From Brevundimonas viscosa (GTDB lineage: Bacteria > Pseudomonadota > Alphaproteobacteria > Caulobacterales > Caulobacteraceae): a DNA stretch of 64,000 nucleotides. Position 1 is the stretch's first letter, and each line of letters begins with the position of its first letter. The stretch covers positions 134,001-198,000 of the forward strand of contig NZ_FOZV01000005.1 in NCBI RefSeq assembly GCF_900116065.1. Reading direction: 5' to 3'. The notes under the pieces are model-generated. The model ran no database searches, was not told where the DNA came from, and worked only from the letters and a program-made list of their open reading frames with translations. Both the position numbers and the translations under genes were made by a program. This document shows, in pieces, positions 1 to 9,072 of the stretch.

Positions 1-228
1 CGCCGGCCGGACCACCGCGGTCAGATCGGCCTTCTGGGTGCATCCGTTGGAGCTGACCCAGAACACCGCCTGGTCGTCCGCGATCGCGGCGGCGTGGATC
101 GCCTCCACCTGTCCCGGCATCGCCGCGACCTCCGCCGGTCCGGCGGGTTGCAGGCGGTCGAACACGGCGCAGCCGGTCAGCAGCTGCGCCGACGCGAGGG
201 CGGCGGCGAGGGCGATGGACGATCTCAT
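1..228 (-). CDS. Small lipoprotein, 3' end outside window
   Basis: The first 76 codons are visible and the gene runs off the left edge. The N-terminus has a short charged segment (MRSS), a hydrophobic stretch and a lipobox LLTGC at about residues 16-20, so the product should be a lipidated, membrane-anchored protein. A strong AGGAGG ribosome-binding site lies just upstream of the ATG. The rest shows no family I recognise. It is transcribed away from the rpsD terminator and so probably has its own promoter between about 229 and 315, where I see no clear motif. Confidence 0.75.
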   Translation of the reverse strand, partial: MRSSIALAAALASAQLLTGCAVFDRLQPAGPAEVAAMPGQVEAIHAAAIADDQAVFWVSSNGCTQKADLTAVVRPA

Positions 229-315
229 CCCGGCCTCCTGCGCCCGGATTTCCTGAACGCCCTGATTTTGCCCCGCTTCGCCGCGGAAGGAAACCGTCGT
301 TGTCCTTGTCCCCAC

Positions 316-344
316 GCAAAAAGGCCCCGGATTCCTCCGGGGCC
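316..344 (-). terminator. Rho-independent terminator of rpsD
   Basis: On the minus strand a perfect 9-bp stem (GGCCCCGGA / TCCGGGGCC) with a 4-nt loop is followed directly by TTTTT. It begins about 30 nt after the rpsD stop codon. Confidence 0.9.
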
Positions 345-373
345 TCTTCACATTCCGTATCGTGCGGCTCGGC

Positions 374-991
374 TTACGACGAGTAGTATTCCACGACCAG
401 GTTCGGCTCCATCTTCACCGGGAACGGCACGTCGGCCAGTTCCGGCACGCGGACGTAACGGACCGAGAAACCGCGGTCGCCGATCTCGAGGTAGTCGGGG
501 ATGTCGCGCTCCGACGATTGCTGGGCTTCCAGCACCAGCGCCATCGAGCGGGACTTCTCCTTGACCTCGATCACCTGGCCCGGCTTCACCCGGTAGGAGC
601 CGATGTCGACCTTCTTGCCGTCGACGGTCACGTGGCCGTGGCTGACGAACTGGCGGGCGGCCCACACGGTCGGCACGAACTTGGCGCGGTAGACGATGGC
701 GTCCAGGCGCGATTCCAGCAGGCCGATCAGGTTCTCCGAGCTGTTGCCCTTGCGGCGGGTCGCTTCGGCGTAGATCGCCGAGAACTGCTTCTCGGTGATG
801 TTGCCGTAGTAGCCCTTCAGCTTCTGCTTGGCCTTCAGCTGCAGGCCGAAGTCAGAGACCTTCGACTTGCGGCGCTGGCCATGCTGGCCGGGGCCGTAGC
901 TGCGCTTGTTGACCGGGGACTTCGAGCGGCCCCACAGGTTTTCACCCATGGCCCGGTCGAGCTTGTACTTGGCGCTGTGGCGCTTGGACAT
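374..991 (-). CDS. rpsD: 30S ribosomal protein S4
   Basis: The 205-residue product is a full-length primary 16S rRNA-binding protein of the small subunit. It starts [20 protein letters not shown] and has the S4 N-terminal region followed by the S4 RNA-binding domain at about residues 95-160 (motif near [12 protein letters not shown], then [19 protein letters not shown]). Length and both ends match the family. The gene stands alone with a strong terminator downstream, rather than sitting in the ribosomal-protein cluster seen in gammaproteobacteria. Confidence 0.98.
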   Translation of the reverse strand: MSKRHSAKYKLDRAMGENLWGRSKSPVNKRSYGPGQHGQRRKSKVSDFGLQLKAKQKLKGYYGNITEKQFSAIYAEATRRKGNSSENLIGLLESRLDAIVYRAKFVPTVWAARQFVSHGHVTVDGKKVDIGSYRVKPGQVIEVKEKSRSMALVLEAQQSSERDIPDYLEIGDRGFSVRYVRVPELADVPFPVKMEPNLVVEYYSS

Positions 992-1151
992 AAGTCACTC
1001 TCTATGTTGATGCGGCCCGGTCCCTCCCCGACTGGAGGGACGATCTCAACGGCGGTCCACGCATCGTCCGTCATGCAACGCGCCCCGGACCGAAGCCCGG
1101 GGCGTGAAGGCGGGGCTTATCGCCGCCGCCCCGTTCGGAGTCAAGGCGCGC
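992..1151. other. rpsD leader with hairpin and weak promoter candidate
   Basis: This 160-nt gap lies between the MBL-fold gene and rpsD, both on the minus strand. It holds a perfect 8-bp inverted repeat at 1020-1041 (GTCCCTCC / GGAGGGAC, 6-nt loop) and a second GC-rich hairpin at about 1080-1105 (CGCCCCGG / CCGGGGCG). Neither is followed by a T-run, so they could be weak terminators or leader structures. A TTGACTC on the minus strand at 1145-1139 is a possible rpsD -35 element, but its -10 partner is unconvincing. Confidence 0.4.
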
Positions 1152-2120
1152 TCATTCCGCGGCGGCGGCGACAGGACCGGCCGGCGCGACTTCGCCGCCC
1201 TCCGGAACCCAGCTGAAGCCGTCAGGCCCCCGCTTGAACCGCCCGACGCCCGGGAACGGGAAGTGGACGCCATAGATGCGTAGGCCATCGCGCACGCCGC
1301 GGTCCAGCAGACCGGCCCGCGTACGGATCGCCATGGCGCTGTCGGCGTCCCAGGCGTTGCGCAGCTCCGGCGCGCGGACCGAGACGATCGAGCTGTGAAG
1401 GGCGTCGCCGATGTACAGCAGCCGCTCCTCGCCGGAGGCGATCTCGAAGCCGCTGTGACCCGCCGTGTGTCCCGGCAGGGCCACGACCGTGATCGCCGGG
1501 GTGATCGCGGCGCCGGCCGCGAATGTCTGCACCTTCGGCGTGATCAGGCGCGTCAGCTCGGCCAGGCGCGGCTCTACCCGGATCTCTTCCCAGGTCGCCG
1601 CGTCCATCCGGATCGTGGCGTTGGGGAATGCCAGGGCCCCGCCGGCCGTCAGGCCGCCGATGTGGTCGCCGTGGGCGTGGGAGATCAGCACGTCGGTGAC
1701 CTGTCCGGGCTCCACCCCCGCCGCGCGCAGCGACGCCGGCAGCCGGTTCTCCGTGCCCATCTGACCGCCCGCGCCGGCGTCGATCAGCACCGTCCGCTCG
1801 CCGTCGCGAACCAGCAGCGGCTGGATCGACAGATGGATGGTCCCGTCCTGCACGCCGGCCGTGGTCAGCAGGACGGCGGTCTGAGCCGGCGGCCACGGGC
1901 TCATTTCCGGGTCGTTCGCCGGCAGGGCGAGGGCCCCGTCACGCAGCGCCGCGGCCTGCAACGCGCCGATGCGGAAGGCGTGAACATCGGCGGATGCGGC
2001 GATGGGCTCCGCGCCGGCCGCCTCCCCCTCGGCGGTCCGACCGCCCTCCGGCGAACAGGCTCCCGCGCCGAGGGCGGCGAGCATCAGGCCGGCGGCGGCG
2101 AGGCGGGCGTGAAAGGTCAT
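1152..2120 (-). CDS. MBL-fold metallohydrolase, secreted lipoprotein
   Basis: The 322-residue protein has an N-terminal signal ending GAGAC22, a plausible but non-ideal lipobox. It carries a metallo-beta-lactamase fold: zinc motif HAHGDH at residues 148-153, a later metal histidine in LPGHTAGHSG, and an aspartate in YIGDALHS. This matches the quorum-lactonase/alkylsulfatase-like branch of class B-type hydrolases, probably acting in the periplasm. The substrate cannot be predicted. A ProAlaGlu-rich linker at about residues 25-45 separates the lipid anchor from the catalytic domain. Confidence 0.85.
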   Translation of the reverse strand: MTFHARLAAAGLMLAALGAGACSPEGGRTAEGEAAGAEPIAASADVHAFRIGALQAAALRDGALALPANDPEMSPWPPAQTAVLLTTAGVQDGTIHLSIQPLLVRDGERTVLIDAGAGGQMGTENRLPASLRAAGVEPGQVTDVLISHAHGDHIGGLTAGGALAFPNATIRMDAATWEEIRVEPRLAELTRLITPKVQTFAAGAAITPAITVVALPGHTAGHSGFEIASGEERLLYIGDALHSSIVSVRAPELRNAWDADSAMAIRTRAGLLDRGVRDGLRIYGVHFPFPGVGRFKRGPDGFSWVPEGGEVAPAGPVAAAAE

Positions 2121-2214
2121 GGCGGGCTCCGGGATTGAATGGCCCCGCTTACTTGGGAGCCCGGCCGCGCGGCGCCAGACCGCCGGGCGCGAAACCCGGC
2201 GGCCTGACGGAGGC

Positions 2215-2829
2215 TCAGGCCGTCGCGGCCGCGTACAGCTCGTTGGCCTTGTTCCAGTTCACCACCGTCCAGAAGGCCTTCAGATAGTCGGCCCGGCGGT
2301 TCTGGTACTTCAGGTAATAGGCGTGCTCCCACACGTCGGCGCCCAGCACCACCGCGCCCTTCTCGTCGGCCACGTCCATCAGCGGATTGTCCTGGTTCGG
2401 CGTCGAGGTGACCTTGAGCTTGCCGTCTTGGACGATCAGCCAGGCCCAGCCCGAGCCGAACTGGCCGGCGCCGGCGGCGTTGAACGCCTCCTTGAACTTG
2501 TCCATGCCGCCGAGGTCGCGGTCGATGGCCGCGGCCAGCTCCGCCGACGGCTGCCCGGCCTTGTCCGCGGGGGCCAGCAGCTCCCAGAACAGGCTGTGGT
2601 TCCAGTGCCCGCCGCCGTTGTTGCGCACCGCCTTGGGCAGTTTCGACATGTTGGCGAACATCTCCTCCAGCGACTGGCCCTGCAGGCTGCTGTCGGCATC
2701 CACCGCCTTGTTCAGGTTGTCGACATAGGTCTGGTGGTGCTTGTCGTGGTGGAAGGTCATCGTCTCCTTGTCGATCGCCGGCTCCAGGGCGTCGTAGGCG
2801 TACGGCAGGGGCGGAAGGGTGAAGGCCAT
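2215..2829 (-). CDS. sodB: Superoxide dismutase, Fe/Mn family
   Basis: The 204-residue cytosolic enzyme dismutates superoxide. Metal ligands H27, H78, D165 and H169 are all present, with the DVWEHAYY signature near residues 165-172. Features that usually mark the Mn type are also present: GGGH before the second ligand, and Gln146-Asp147 in NQDNPL. Despite the common sodB name, metal preference could therefore be Mn or cambialistic. The ATG was chosen because upstream in-frame codons encode no conserved sequence. It is separated from its neighbours and probably monocistronic. Confidence 0.93.
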   Translation of the reverse strand: MAFTLPPLPYAYDALEPAIDKETMTFHHDKHHQTYVDNLNKAVDADSSLQGQSLEEMFANMSKLPKAVRNNGGGHWNHSLFWELLAPADKAGQPSAELAAAIDRDLGGMDKFKEAFNAAGAGQFGSGWAWLIVQDGKLKVTSTPNQDNPLMDVADEKGAVVLGADVWEHAYYLKYQNRRADYLKAFWTVVNWNKANELYAAATA

Positions 2830-2987
2830 GGGGAGGCTCCTGTTTTCGACAAAAGGTACGGCGCCGGATGTAGGCGGCCGGACGGCCGCGCCCAAGGCGC
2901 GGGGCGACGATTCCGTCAGGTTTCGAACGGTTGCCGCACGGCGCCGGTTGCCCGACGGTCCTCGAGGGACAGGATCGGAGGATGGGC

Positions 2988-3362
2988 ATGGCCGGATGGA
3001 AGAAGATCGCCGCGGTCGCGGGACTGGGCCTTGGTCTCTCCGGCTGCGCCAGCGACCCGGAGTTCTGGGACAACCTCGCCTACGGCCTCGACACGCTCGC
3101 CTACGAACTGGAGAACCAGCCGGTCTGCAGCTGGTACACCGACGCCTACGGCATGGCGCGCCAGTACTGCGAGCCGGCGTGGATGGCGAACCAGCCAGTC
3201 TACGTCGCCCCTGTCTACGTGCCGCCCGTCTATACGCCGCCGCCGCGAGCACACCGCGACAGGCATGATCGTCGCGACCGCCGCGACCACCGTGGCCGAC
3301 GTGACGACCGGGGGCATGACCGGGATGGCGACCGCGGAGGTCGCCGGGGCCGCAAGGGCTAG
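2988..3362 (+). CDS. Small lipoprotein with charged C-terminal tail
   Basis: The 124-residue product has the signal [20 protein letters not shown] with a good lipobox (LSGC). A central Tyr/Trp/Cys-containing segment is followed by a Val/Pro/Tyr repeat ([15 protein letters not shown]). The tail of about 40 residues is almost entirely Arg, Asp, His and Gly. The second of two nearby ATGs was chosen because GGAGG lies 6 nt upstream of it but directly abuts the first. The stop overlaps the stop of the convergent downstream gene within a shared CTAG. No function is assigned. Confidence 0.7.
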   Translation: MAGWKKIAAVAGLGLGLSGCASDPEFWDNLAYGLDTLAYELENQPVCSWYTDAYGMARQYCEPAWMANQPVYVAPVYVPPVYTPPPRAHRDRHDRRDRRDHRGRRDDRGHDRDGDRGGRRGRKG

Positions 3363-4309
3363 CCGCCCGACCCGCTCAGCCAGTGCATCACGTTCAGCCC
3401 GAAGCGGGCGTTGCCCGGCGCGACGTTCATCCCGAACCTGAGATCCGGCCGGCCGTCCGGGAAACGCACCAGCTGGGCCGACAGCATGCCGGCCTCGCCC
3501 AGCACCACCACCCGGCCTTCGCCGTGCTCGAAGGCCAGCGCCTGCGCCGGCAGGGCGGGCGCCGACAGCTCCGCCGTCACCGTCTCTGCGGCCTCGCCGG
3601 CCTCGATGCGCGCGACGAGGCGCTGCAGCGTCGGCAGGTTGGCCGCCTCCCGCGCGCCGACGGTCAGCGGCAACAGAACGGTCGCTCCCGGCGGCCCGGC
3701 CAGCGACTGCCCGGTGAAGGCGGTCACGCTCTCCACCCGCTCGTCCGCCCCGCTCCCGGTCATGATCGGGTGCGCCCCGAAGGCCTCGGGCGGATAGACC
3801 AGGTTGGTCGTCACACTCCTGCCGGTGGCGATGGCAAAGGCGTAGCCTTTGCCCATCCGCACGCCGAAGGCCGCCGCCAGCGGCTCGGCCGCCGCCCCGA
3901 ACGGGGCATGGTCGGCGATCAGCAGCAGCCGCCCGCCATCCCGCACCCAGGCCTCCACCGCCGCGATCTCCGCCCCGGTGAAGATCGGCCCCGCCGGCTC
4001 CTGCACGGCGCCGGCGTTGGCGATCACCAGCACATCGACCTCGTCCAGCCCGCCGGCGTCGAACGCCGCCGTCCCGGCCCGCACCTCGTAGCCGTCGGCC
4101 CGGAGCAGCGCCGCGAACGGGGCGTACTGCCCCGCGACCGTGTGGAAGTTGTGGTGCGCCCCGTCGATCACCACGGTCGGCCCGTCGGACGCATAGGCGG
4201 GGCGCGCGACGGCGGGCCTGAAGTCGGGGTCGACCACCTGCTGTTGCGCTGCGGCCGACCCGGCCGTCAGGACGGCGGCGAGCGCAAGGATCAGGGCGGA
4301 CGGTCTCAT
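3359..4309 (-). CDS. Secreted GATase1/DUF4350-like protein
   Basis: The 316-residue protein has a cleavable signal ([22 protein letters not shown]). The body resembles the class I glutamine-amidotransferase-like fold (DUF4350 or ThuA type): [13 protein letters not shown] near residue 50, a strand [10 protein letters not shown], and [15 protein letters not shown] near residue 140. I see no clear catalytic Cys nucleophile, so it may bind rather than hydrolyse a ligand. It lies downstream of the small gene at 4351-4575 with a 41-nt gap and may be the last gene of the formaldehyde cluster. Function is unknown. Confidence 0.65.
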   Translation of the reverse strand: MRPSALILALAAVLTAGSAAAQQQVVDPDFRPAVARPAYASDGPTVVIDGAHHNFHTVAGQYAPFAALLRADGYEVRAGTAAFDAGGLDEVDVLVIANAGAVQEPAGPIFTGAEIAAVEAWVRDGGRLLLIADHAPFGAAAEPLAAAFGVRMGKGYAFAIATGRSVTTNLVYPPEAFGAHPIMTGSGADERVESVTAFTGQSLAGPPGATVLLPLTVGAREAANLPTLQRLVARIEAGEAAETVTAELSAPALPAQALAFEHGEGRVVVLGEAGMLSAQLVRFPDGRPDLRFGMNVAPGNARFGLNVMHWLSGSGG

Positions 4310-4350
4310 CGGAAGCCTCCTGCGACCCTTCCCCATACCACGAAGCGCCT

Positions 4351-4575
4351 TCAGCCCTTGCCCACGTGCGCCTTCAGGCAATCCCGGATCGCCCGTTTCA
4401 GGTCGCCAGAGGCCGACGGTTCGTCGACGCCCTCGGCTTCCAGCACCGCCCGCACCCCTGCATCCAGCCCCTTCGGCAGGGCCGCGATCACCCGCGCCTC
4501 CCCCTTGGGATGCAGACAGAAACCCACCTGGCGGCACAGGTCGGCGAACATCGCCTCGTAGTTCGTCTCGCTCAT
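4351..4575 (-). CDS. Small hypothetical protein next to fghA
   Basis: This 74-residue hydrophilic protein begins 2 nt after the fghA stop codon, so the two are surely cotranscribed. It has cysteines at about residues 14, 19 and 67, and a mixed alpha-helical character (RVIAALPKGLDAGVRAVLEAEGVD). There is no signal peptide or membrane segment. I do not recognise the family. The tight coupling suggests a role linked to glutathione-dependent formaldehyde metabolism, but that is inference from position only. Confidence 0.7.
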   Translation of the reverse strand: MSETNYEAMFADLCRQVGFCLHPKGEARVIAALPKGLDAGVRAVLEAEGVDEPSASGDLKRAIRDCLKAHVGKG

Positions 4576-4577
4576 GG

Positions 4578-5411
4578 TCAGCCCTTAAGCCGCTCGGCGT
4601 GAAACGCCACATGATCGCCGATGAAGCTGGCCATGAAGAAGTACGAGTGATCGTAGCCCGGCTGCATCCGCAAGGTCAGCTTCTGTCCCGCCGTCTCCGC
4701 CGCGGCCGTCAGCAGCTCCGGCTTCAGCTGCTCGGACAGGAACGCATCCGCGTCGCCCTGGTCCACCAGGATGTCGTCATAGCGCCCGGCCGCGGCGCCC
4801 GCCTCGATCAGCCGCGCCGCGTCGTGCTTGTCCCATTCCCTCCGGTCGCCGCCAAGATAGGCCGTGAACGCCTTCTCCCCCCACGGACAGCGCGTCGGCG
4901 AGGCGATCGGCGCGAAGGCCGAGACGCTGCGGAACAGCGCAGGATGCTTCAGGGCCAACGTCAGCGCGCCGTGCCCGCCCATGGAATGGCCGGAGATCGA
5001 GCGGGCGCCGCTGGTCGGGAACGCGCGGTCGATCAGCCCGACCAGTTCATCGACGACATAGCTCTCCATGCGGAAGTGCGGCGCCCAGGGAGCCTGCGTC
5101 GCGTCCACATAGAATCCCGCCCCCTGCCCGAGGTCGTAGGCCGGGTCGTCGCCGACACCCTCGCCGCGCGGCGAGGTGTCCGGCGCGACCACGATTACCC
5201 TGTGCGCTGCCGCCGCCCGGTAGGCCCCGGCCTTGGTGGTGAAGTTGTCCTCGGTGCAGGTCAGGCCGCTCAGCCAGATCAACACTGGAAACGGCCCGTC
5301 TCCCGGCGGCGTGAACACCGACAGCGTCATCGGCGTGCCGGTCACGGCGCTGTCGTGCTTCAGGTAGCGAAGGGTTCCGCCGTGGACGATGTGGGTCTTG
5401 GTCGTTTCCAT
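4578..5411 (-). CDS. fghA: S-formylglutathione hydrolase
   Basis: The 277-residue esterase-D family alpha/beta hydrolase cleaves S-formylglutathione to glutathione and formate. The nucleophile elbow is GHSMGG with Ser143. The oxyanion/thiol region LSGLTCTEDNF lies near residues 48-57 and PDTSPRGEG near 78-85. The acid and base residues lie in QGDADAFL and GYDHSYFF near the C-terminus. Length matches the family. It follows frmA and a VOC gene on the same strand, which completes the two-step glutathione-dependent formaldehyde pathway. Confidence 0.95.
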   Translation of the reverse strand: METTKTHIVHGGTLRYLKHDSAVTGTPMTLSVFTPPGDGPFPVLIWLSGLTCTEDNFTTKAGAYRAAAAHRVIVVAPDTSPRGEGVGDDPAYDLGQGAGFYVDATQAPWAPHFRMESYVVDELVGLIDRAFPTSGARSISGHSMGGHGALTLALKHPALFRSVSAFAPIASPTRCPWGEKAFTAYLGGDRREWDKHDAARLIEAGAAAGRYDDILVDQGDADAFLSEQLKPELLTAAAETAGQKLTLRMQPGYDHSYFFMASFIGDHVAFHAERLKG

Positions 5412-5459
5412 GCCGCGACCTCTACCCCCCTCCGGGTCATCCCGGAAGGTGCGCCGCGG

Positions 5460-5843
5460 CTAGCCGACACGGTGCAGGGCGCAGACCTTGTTGCCGTCGG
5501 GGTCGCGCAGATAGGCCAGGTACAGCTTGCCGTAGGCATGTTCGCGCAGCCCCGGCGGATCCTCGATCGAACGGCCGCCGGCGGCGACGCCGGCGTCGTG
5601 GAAGGCATGGACCATCTCCGGCGTCTTGGCCGCGAAGCCGATGGTGCCACCGTTGGCGTGGCAGGCCGGCTCGCCGTCGATGGGCTTGCCGATCGCGAAG
5701 GCGCCGCGCGCCGTCCGCCACCAGTAGCGGCCCTTCGGATCCGGCCCCTGCGCCGGCTCGTGGCCCAGCGCCGTCAGCACGGCGTCGTAGAATCGCCGCG
5801 ACGCCTCGACATCGTTCGCGCCGACGGTGATGTGGGTGAACAT
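5460..5843 (-). CDS. VOC (glyoxalase/bleomycin-resistance) family protein
   Basis: The 127-residue single-domain vicinal-oxygen-chelate protein starts MFTHITVGANDVEASRRFYD and ends YLRDPDGNKVCALHRV, the typical paired beta-alpha-beta-beta-beta pattern. A metal-type His lies at residue 4 and others in the middle region. It sits between frmA and fghA, so it may handle a glutathione adduct, although many VOC proteins in such clusters have no known substrate. The cytoplasmic location is inferred from the absence of a signal. Confidence 0.85.
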   Translation of the reverse strand: MFTHITVGANDVEASRRFYDAVLTALGHEPAQGPDPKGRYWWRTARGAFAIGKPIDGEPACHANGGTIGFAAKTPEMVHAFHDAGVAAGGRSIEDPPGLREHAYGKLYLAYLRDPDGNKVCALHRVG

Positions 5844-5903
5844 GAGGGCCTCCCGCCTGTGGTCTGTCCAGCTTAGCCGCAGTCCGTTTCCAAACGCAAC
5901 TAT

Positions 5904-7010
5904 CTAGTAGACGATCACCGATCGAATGCTCTCCCCGGCATGCATCAGGTCGAAGGCCTCGTTGATCCGCTCCAGCGGCAGGGTGTGGGTGATCATCGGG
6001 TCGATCTCGATCTTCCCGTCCATGTACCAGTCAACGATCTTCGGCGTGTCGGTCCGTCCCCGCGCCCCGCCGAAGGCCGAGCCGCGCCAGACGCGGCCGG
6101 TGACCAGCTGGAACGGCCGCGTGCTGATTTCCCGGCCCGCCTCGGCCACGCCGATGATGACGCTCTCGCCCCAGCCGCGATGGCAGGCCTCCAGCGCCTG
6201 GCGCATGACCGCCGTGTTGCCGGTGCAGTCGAAGGTGTAGTCGGCCCCGCCCCCGGTCAGCTCGACCAGATGCGCCACCACGTCGTCCACGCCGCGCGGA
6301 TCGACAAAATGCGTCATGCCGAAGCGCCGGCCCCACTCTTCCTTCGACGGATTGATGTCGACGCCGACGATCATGTCGGCCCCGACCATCTTCAGGCCCT
6401 GGATGACGTTCAGCCCGATGCCGCCCAGGCCGAACACCACGCAGTTGGCTCCCGGCTCGACCTTGGCCGTATTGACCACCGCGCCCACGCCCGTGGTCAC
6501 GCCGCAGCCGACGTAGCAGGCCTTGTCGAACGGCGCGTCCCTGCGGATCTTCGCCACCGCGATCTCGGGCAGCACCGTGTAGTTCGAGAAGGTCGAGCAG
6601 CCCATGTAGTGGGCGATCGGCTGGCCCTTGTAGCTGAACCGCGACGTGCCGTCCGGCATCAGCCCCTTGCCCTGCGTGCCCCGGATCGCCGTGCACAGGT
6701 TGGTCTTGCGGCTCAGGCACGACTTACACTGGCGGCATTCCGGAGTGTACAGCGGGATCACGTGGTCCCCGACCGCGACCGAGGTCACGCCCGGCCCCAC
6801 CTCGACCACCACGCCCGCGCCCTCGTGGCCGAGGATCGACGGGAAGATGCCCTCCGAGTCCAGCCCGTCCAGCGTATAGGCGTCGGTGTGGCAGACGCCC
6901 GTCGCCTTGATCTCGACCAGCACCTCCCCGGCCCGCGGCCCCTCCAGATCGACCTCGACGATCTCCAGCGGACGTTTGGCCTCGAAGGCGACGGCGGCGC
7001 GGGTTTTCAT
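5904..7010 (-). CDS. frmA: S-(hydroxymethyl)glutathione dehydrogenase (class III ADH)
   Basis: The 368-residue zinc-dependent class III alcohol dehydrogenase oxidises S-hydroxymethylglutathione with NAD. Catalytic zinc ligands are C40 (GVCHTD), H62 (GHEG) and a later Cys near residue 168 (YVGCGVTTG). The structural zinc site is C92, C95, C98 and C106. The Rossmann motif is GLGGIG, near residue 195. It is the first gene of the formaldehyde cluster running down to 4351. No upstream regulator (FrmR type) lies next to it. Confidence 0.97.
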   Translation of the reverse strand: MKTRAAVAFEAKRPLEIVEVDLEGPRAGEVLVEIKATGVCHTDAYTLDGLDSEGIFPSILGHEGAGVVVEVGPGVTSVAVGDHVIPLYTPECRQCKSCLSRKTNLCTAIRGTQGKGLMPDGTSRFSYKGQPIAHYMGCSTFSNYTVLPEIAVAKIRRDAPFDKACYVGCGVTTGVGAVVNTAKVEPGANCVVFGLGGIGLNVIQGLKMVGADMIVGVDINPSKEEWGRRFGMTHFVDPRGVDDVVAHLVELTGGGADYTFDCTGNTAVMRQALEACHRGWGESVIIGVAEAGREISTRPFQLVTGRVWRGSAFGGARGRTDTPKIVDWYMDGKIEIDPMITHTLPLERINEAFDLMHAGESIRSVIVY

Positions 7011-7114
7011 GGGTGAGCTCCTTGAGGCGTCCAGAGGGTTCTAGCGGGCCGGCGACGGGGTCGAAACCGTCTGACCCCATTGCCTGCGAAATTCGGATCG
7101 CCCAAGCTCCGGCG

Positions 7115-7483
7115 ATGGCGACGACCGCGCGGACCGGAGTCTATCGGAGGGTGCGGCGCTGGGTCGATCACGACTTGGCGCACCACTGGCGTCCGATCTC
7201 GCTCTTCGGCCCCCTCGTCCTCGCAGCCTTGGCCATGATGCCACTCCGTTTCGGAACGGACGCCTTCTTCCCTGTTCTGGGCACCGTCCTGACCCTGTTC
7301 TGCGCCTGGAACGCGTTCGTGCTCTGGCGGGTCGCCCGAATCATCAGGGCGGTTAGCATCAAGGGAGATCGCGAGTTTGACCGATACGGCAAGTACCTCC
7401 TCCCCTCCGAGTACGCGGCTTCGGAGAGCTATCTGGCGCACCAGCGACGTCGCCATCGGCTTCGGCGGCTGACCCGCCGATGA
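7115..7483 (+). CDS. Small two-TM membrane protein, coupled to cobB
   Basis: The 122-residue protein has two hydrophobic segments at about residues 25-42 and 47-70 ([13 protein letters not shown] and [18 protein letters not shown]) and a basic C-terminal tail ([14 protein letters not shown]). Codon use is ordinary for the genome. The ATG at 7115 was chosen because the upstream in-frame extension runs into the frmA promoter region. Its stop overlaps the cobB start by ATGA, which implies translational coupling. I do not recognise the family. Confidence 0.65.
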   Translation: MATTARTGVYRRVRRWVDHDLAHHWRPISLFGPLVLAALAMMPLRFGTDAFFPVLGTVLTLFCAWNAFVLWRVARIIRAVSIKGDREFDRYGKYLLPSEYAASESYLAHQRRRHRLRRLTRR

Positions 7484-8196
7484 CCCGCCGCAACCTCGTC
7501 ATCCTCACCGGCTCGGGCATTTCGGCCGAGTCCGGCGTCCCCACCTTCCGCGCCGCCGACGGCCTGTGGGAAGGCCACCGCGTCGAGGACGTCGCGACCC
7601 CGCAGGCCTTCGCCCGCGACCCGGCGCTGGTGCAGGACTTCTACAACCAGCGCCGCCGCCACCTGGTGGGGGTGCAGCCGAACGCCGCGCACCACGCCCT
7701 CGCCGACCTCGCCGCCCGGTGGGAGGGCGACTTCTTGCTGGTCACCCAGAACGTCGACGACCTGCACGACCGCGCCCACGCGGAGACGCCGCCGGGCCGG
7801 GGCTTCGAGCTGATCCACATGCACGGCGAACTCCTCAAGGCGCAGTGCACCGCCAGCGGCCGCGTCTGCGACTGGCCCGGCGACCTCGCCGCCGACGAGC
7901 CCTCGCCCTTCCACCCGGCCGGCCGCCTCCGCCCGCACATCGTCTGGTTCGGCGAGATGCCGCTCGGCATGGACCGCATCGAGCGGGCGCTCGCCGCCTG
8001 CGACCTGTTCGTCTCCATCGGCACCTCCGGCGCCGTCTACCCCGCCGCGGGCTTCGTTCAGCAGGCGCGCTGGGCCGGCGCCCGGACGGTGGAGCTCAAT
8101 CTGGAGCCGTCGCTGGGTAGTCGCCTGTTCGACGAGACGCGCCACGGTCCGGCGACGGAGGTCGTGCCGGTTTTCGTCGGCGAGCTGCCCGGGTAG
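7480..8196 (+). CDS. cobB: NAD-dependent protein deacylase (class III sirtuin)
   Basis: The 238-residue sirtuin removes acyl groups from lysine using NAD. The NAD motif [17 protein letters not shown] is at residues 8-24, TQNVDDLH at about 89-96, and the catalytic histidine is H115 (HMHGE). Y55 and R58 (YNQR) match the class III signature of desuccinylases/demalonylases. The zinc ribbon is degenerate: C123 and C130 remain, but the second cysteine pair is replaced by a Pro/His/Gly segment before [13 protein letters not shown]. The start overlaps the preceding small membrane-protein gene. Confidence 0.93.
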   Translation: MTRRNLVILTGSGISAESGVPTFRAADGLWEGHRVEDVATPQAFARDPALVQDFYNQRRRHLVGVQPNAAHHALADLAARWEGDFLLVTQNVDDLHDRAHAETPPGRGFELIHMHGELLKAQCTASGRVCDWPGDLAADEPSPFHPAGRLRPHIVWFGEMPLGMDRIERALAACDLFVSIGTSGAVYPAAGFVQQARWAGARTVELNLEPSLGSRLFDETRHGPATEVVPVFVGELPG

Positions 8197-8198
8197 TT

Positions 8199-8303
8199 CC
8201 TCCCCCGCCGGGGGAGGGGGACCACGCGAAGCGTGGTGGAGGGGGGTTCAGCCCTCCGCGCCCCCTCCACCGCTTCGCGGTCCCCCTCCCCCTGCGGGGG
8301 AGG
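8199..8303. repeat. REP-like inverted palindromic repeat pair
   Basis: Two inverted copies of a roughly 45-nt GC-rich palindromic unit lie at 8199-8246 and 8260-8303. Each holds a CCTCCCCC-GC-(C/A)-GGGGGAGG hairpin followed by a GAA-capped hairpin. The second hairpin is CCACGC-GAA-GCGTGG in one copy and CCGC-GAA-GCGG in the other, so pairing is kept although stem length differs. The right-hand copy lies inside the reading frame of the RNA methyltransferase. It resembles dispersed intergenic palindromes of GC-rich alphaproteobacteria. It could also act as a bidirectional terminator between the convergent genes. Confidence 0.85.
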
Positions 8304-9063
8304 ATTTCATCGCCGCCAGCTTCTCCAGCACCCGGCCGCGCCCCTTCGCCAGCGCGTGGATCACGCCCCGGAAGGTGGCCACCTCCTGCTCCGAGAAGGC
8401 GGCGCGCCCCAGCATCACCCGCAGGTTCTGGCTCATCGACGGCTTCTTCTCCGGCGGATGGAAGAAGCCGCCCGCGTCGAGTTCCGCCTCCAGATGCTCG
8501 TACATGCCCAGCAGCAGGGCGTTGGAAGCCGGCGGCGCGCCCTCGCGGAACTTCGGCGGCGGGGCGTCGAGGATCAGGGTGCGCCACTCATAGGCGTTGA
8601 TCGCCACGGCCTGCGCCAGGTTCAGGGAATGGTGCCGCGGATCGATCGGGATGGTGACGATGCCGGCGGTCAGGGCGATGTCGGTGGTCTCCAGCCCGGC
8701 CCGCTCGCCGCCGAACAGCAGGCCGACCTTCAGGCCCGAGGCCGCGTCGTCGTACAGCAGCCGCGCGCTCTCCCGCGGGGTGCGCACCGGCATCCGCGTC
8801 TCGCGCGGCCGGGCGGTGGTGGCGAAGACGGTGGTCAGGTCGGCGATGGCCTCGGCGACGCTGTCGAAGACCCGAATCCCCTCCAGCACCCAGTCGGCGC
8901 CCGACGCCGCGGCCCAGGCGCGGTCCTGGGGCCAGCCGTCGCGCGGGCTGACCAGTCGCAGCTCCGACAGGCCGAAATTGGCCATCACCCGCGCCACCGC
9001 GCCGATGTTGTCGGCCAGCTGGGGCTTGTCGAGGATGACGACGGGGGAAAGAGGTTCGGACAT
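8248..9063 (-). CDS. trmJ: TrmJ/SpoU-type RNA 2'-O-methyltransferase
   Basis: The 271-residue SPOUT methyltransferase starts VVILDKPQLADNIGAVARVM and has the knotted SAM site in GLLFGGERAGLE (about residue 120) and TIPIDPRHHSLNLAQAVAI (about 140-158). This is the pattern of TrmJ, which methylates tRNA position 32. A C-terminal helical extension follows, as in TrmJ. The last 20 or so residues (SSPAGGGGPRSGGGGAEG) are encoded by the REP-like repeat and are not family sequence. The symbol is likely but could be another SpoU member. Confidence 0.85.
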   Translation of the reverse strand: MSEPLSPVVILDKPQLADNIGAVARVMANFGLSELRLVSPRDGWPQDRAWAAASGADWVLEGIRVFDSVAEAIADLTTVFATTARPRETRMPVRTPRESARLLYDDAASGLKVGLLFGGERAGLETTDIALTAGIVTIPIDPRHHSLNLAQAVAINAYEWRTLILDAPPPKFREGAPPASNALLLGMYEHLEAELDAGGFFHPPEKKPSMSQNLRVMLGRAAFSEQEVATFRGVIHALAKGRGRVLEKLAAMKSSPAGGGGPRSGGGGAEG

Positions 9064-9072
9064 CGGGCCTGA

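Noticed and set aside
1139..1145. rpsD promoter from TTGACTC and a nearby GATAAG
   Set aside because: The -10 match is poor and the TTGACTC sits close to the upstream gene's stop. I kept it only as a weak candidate in the intergenic entry.
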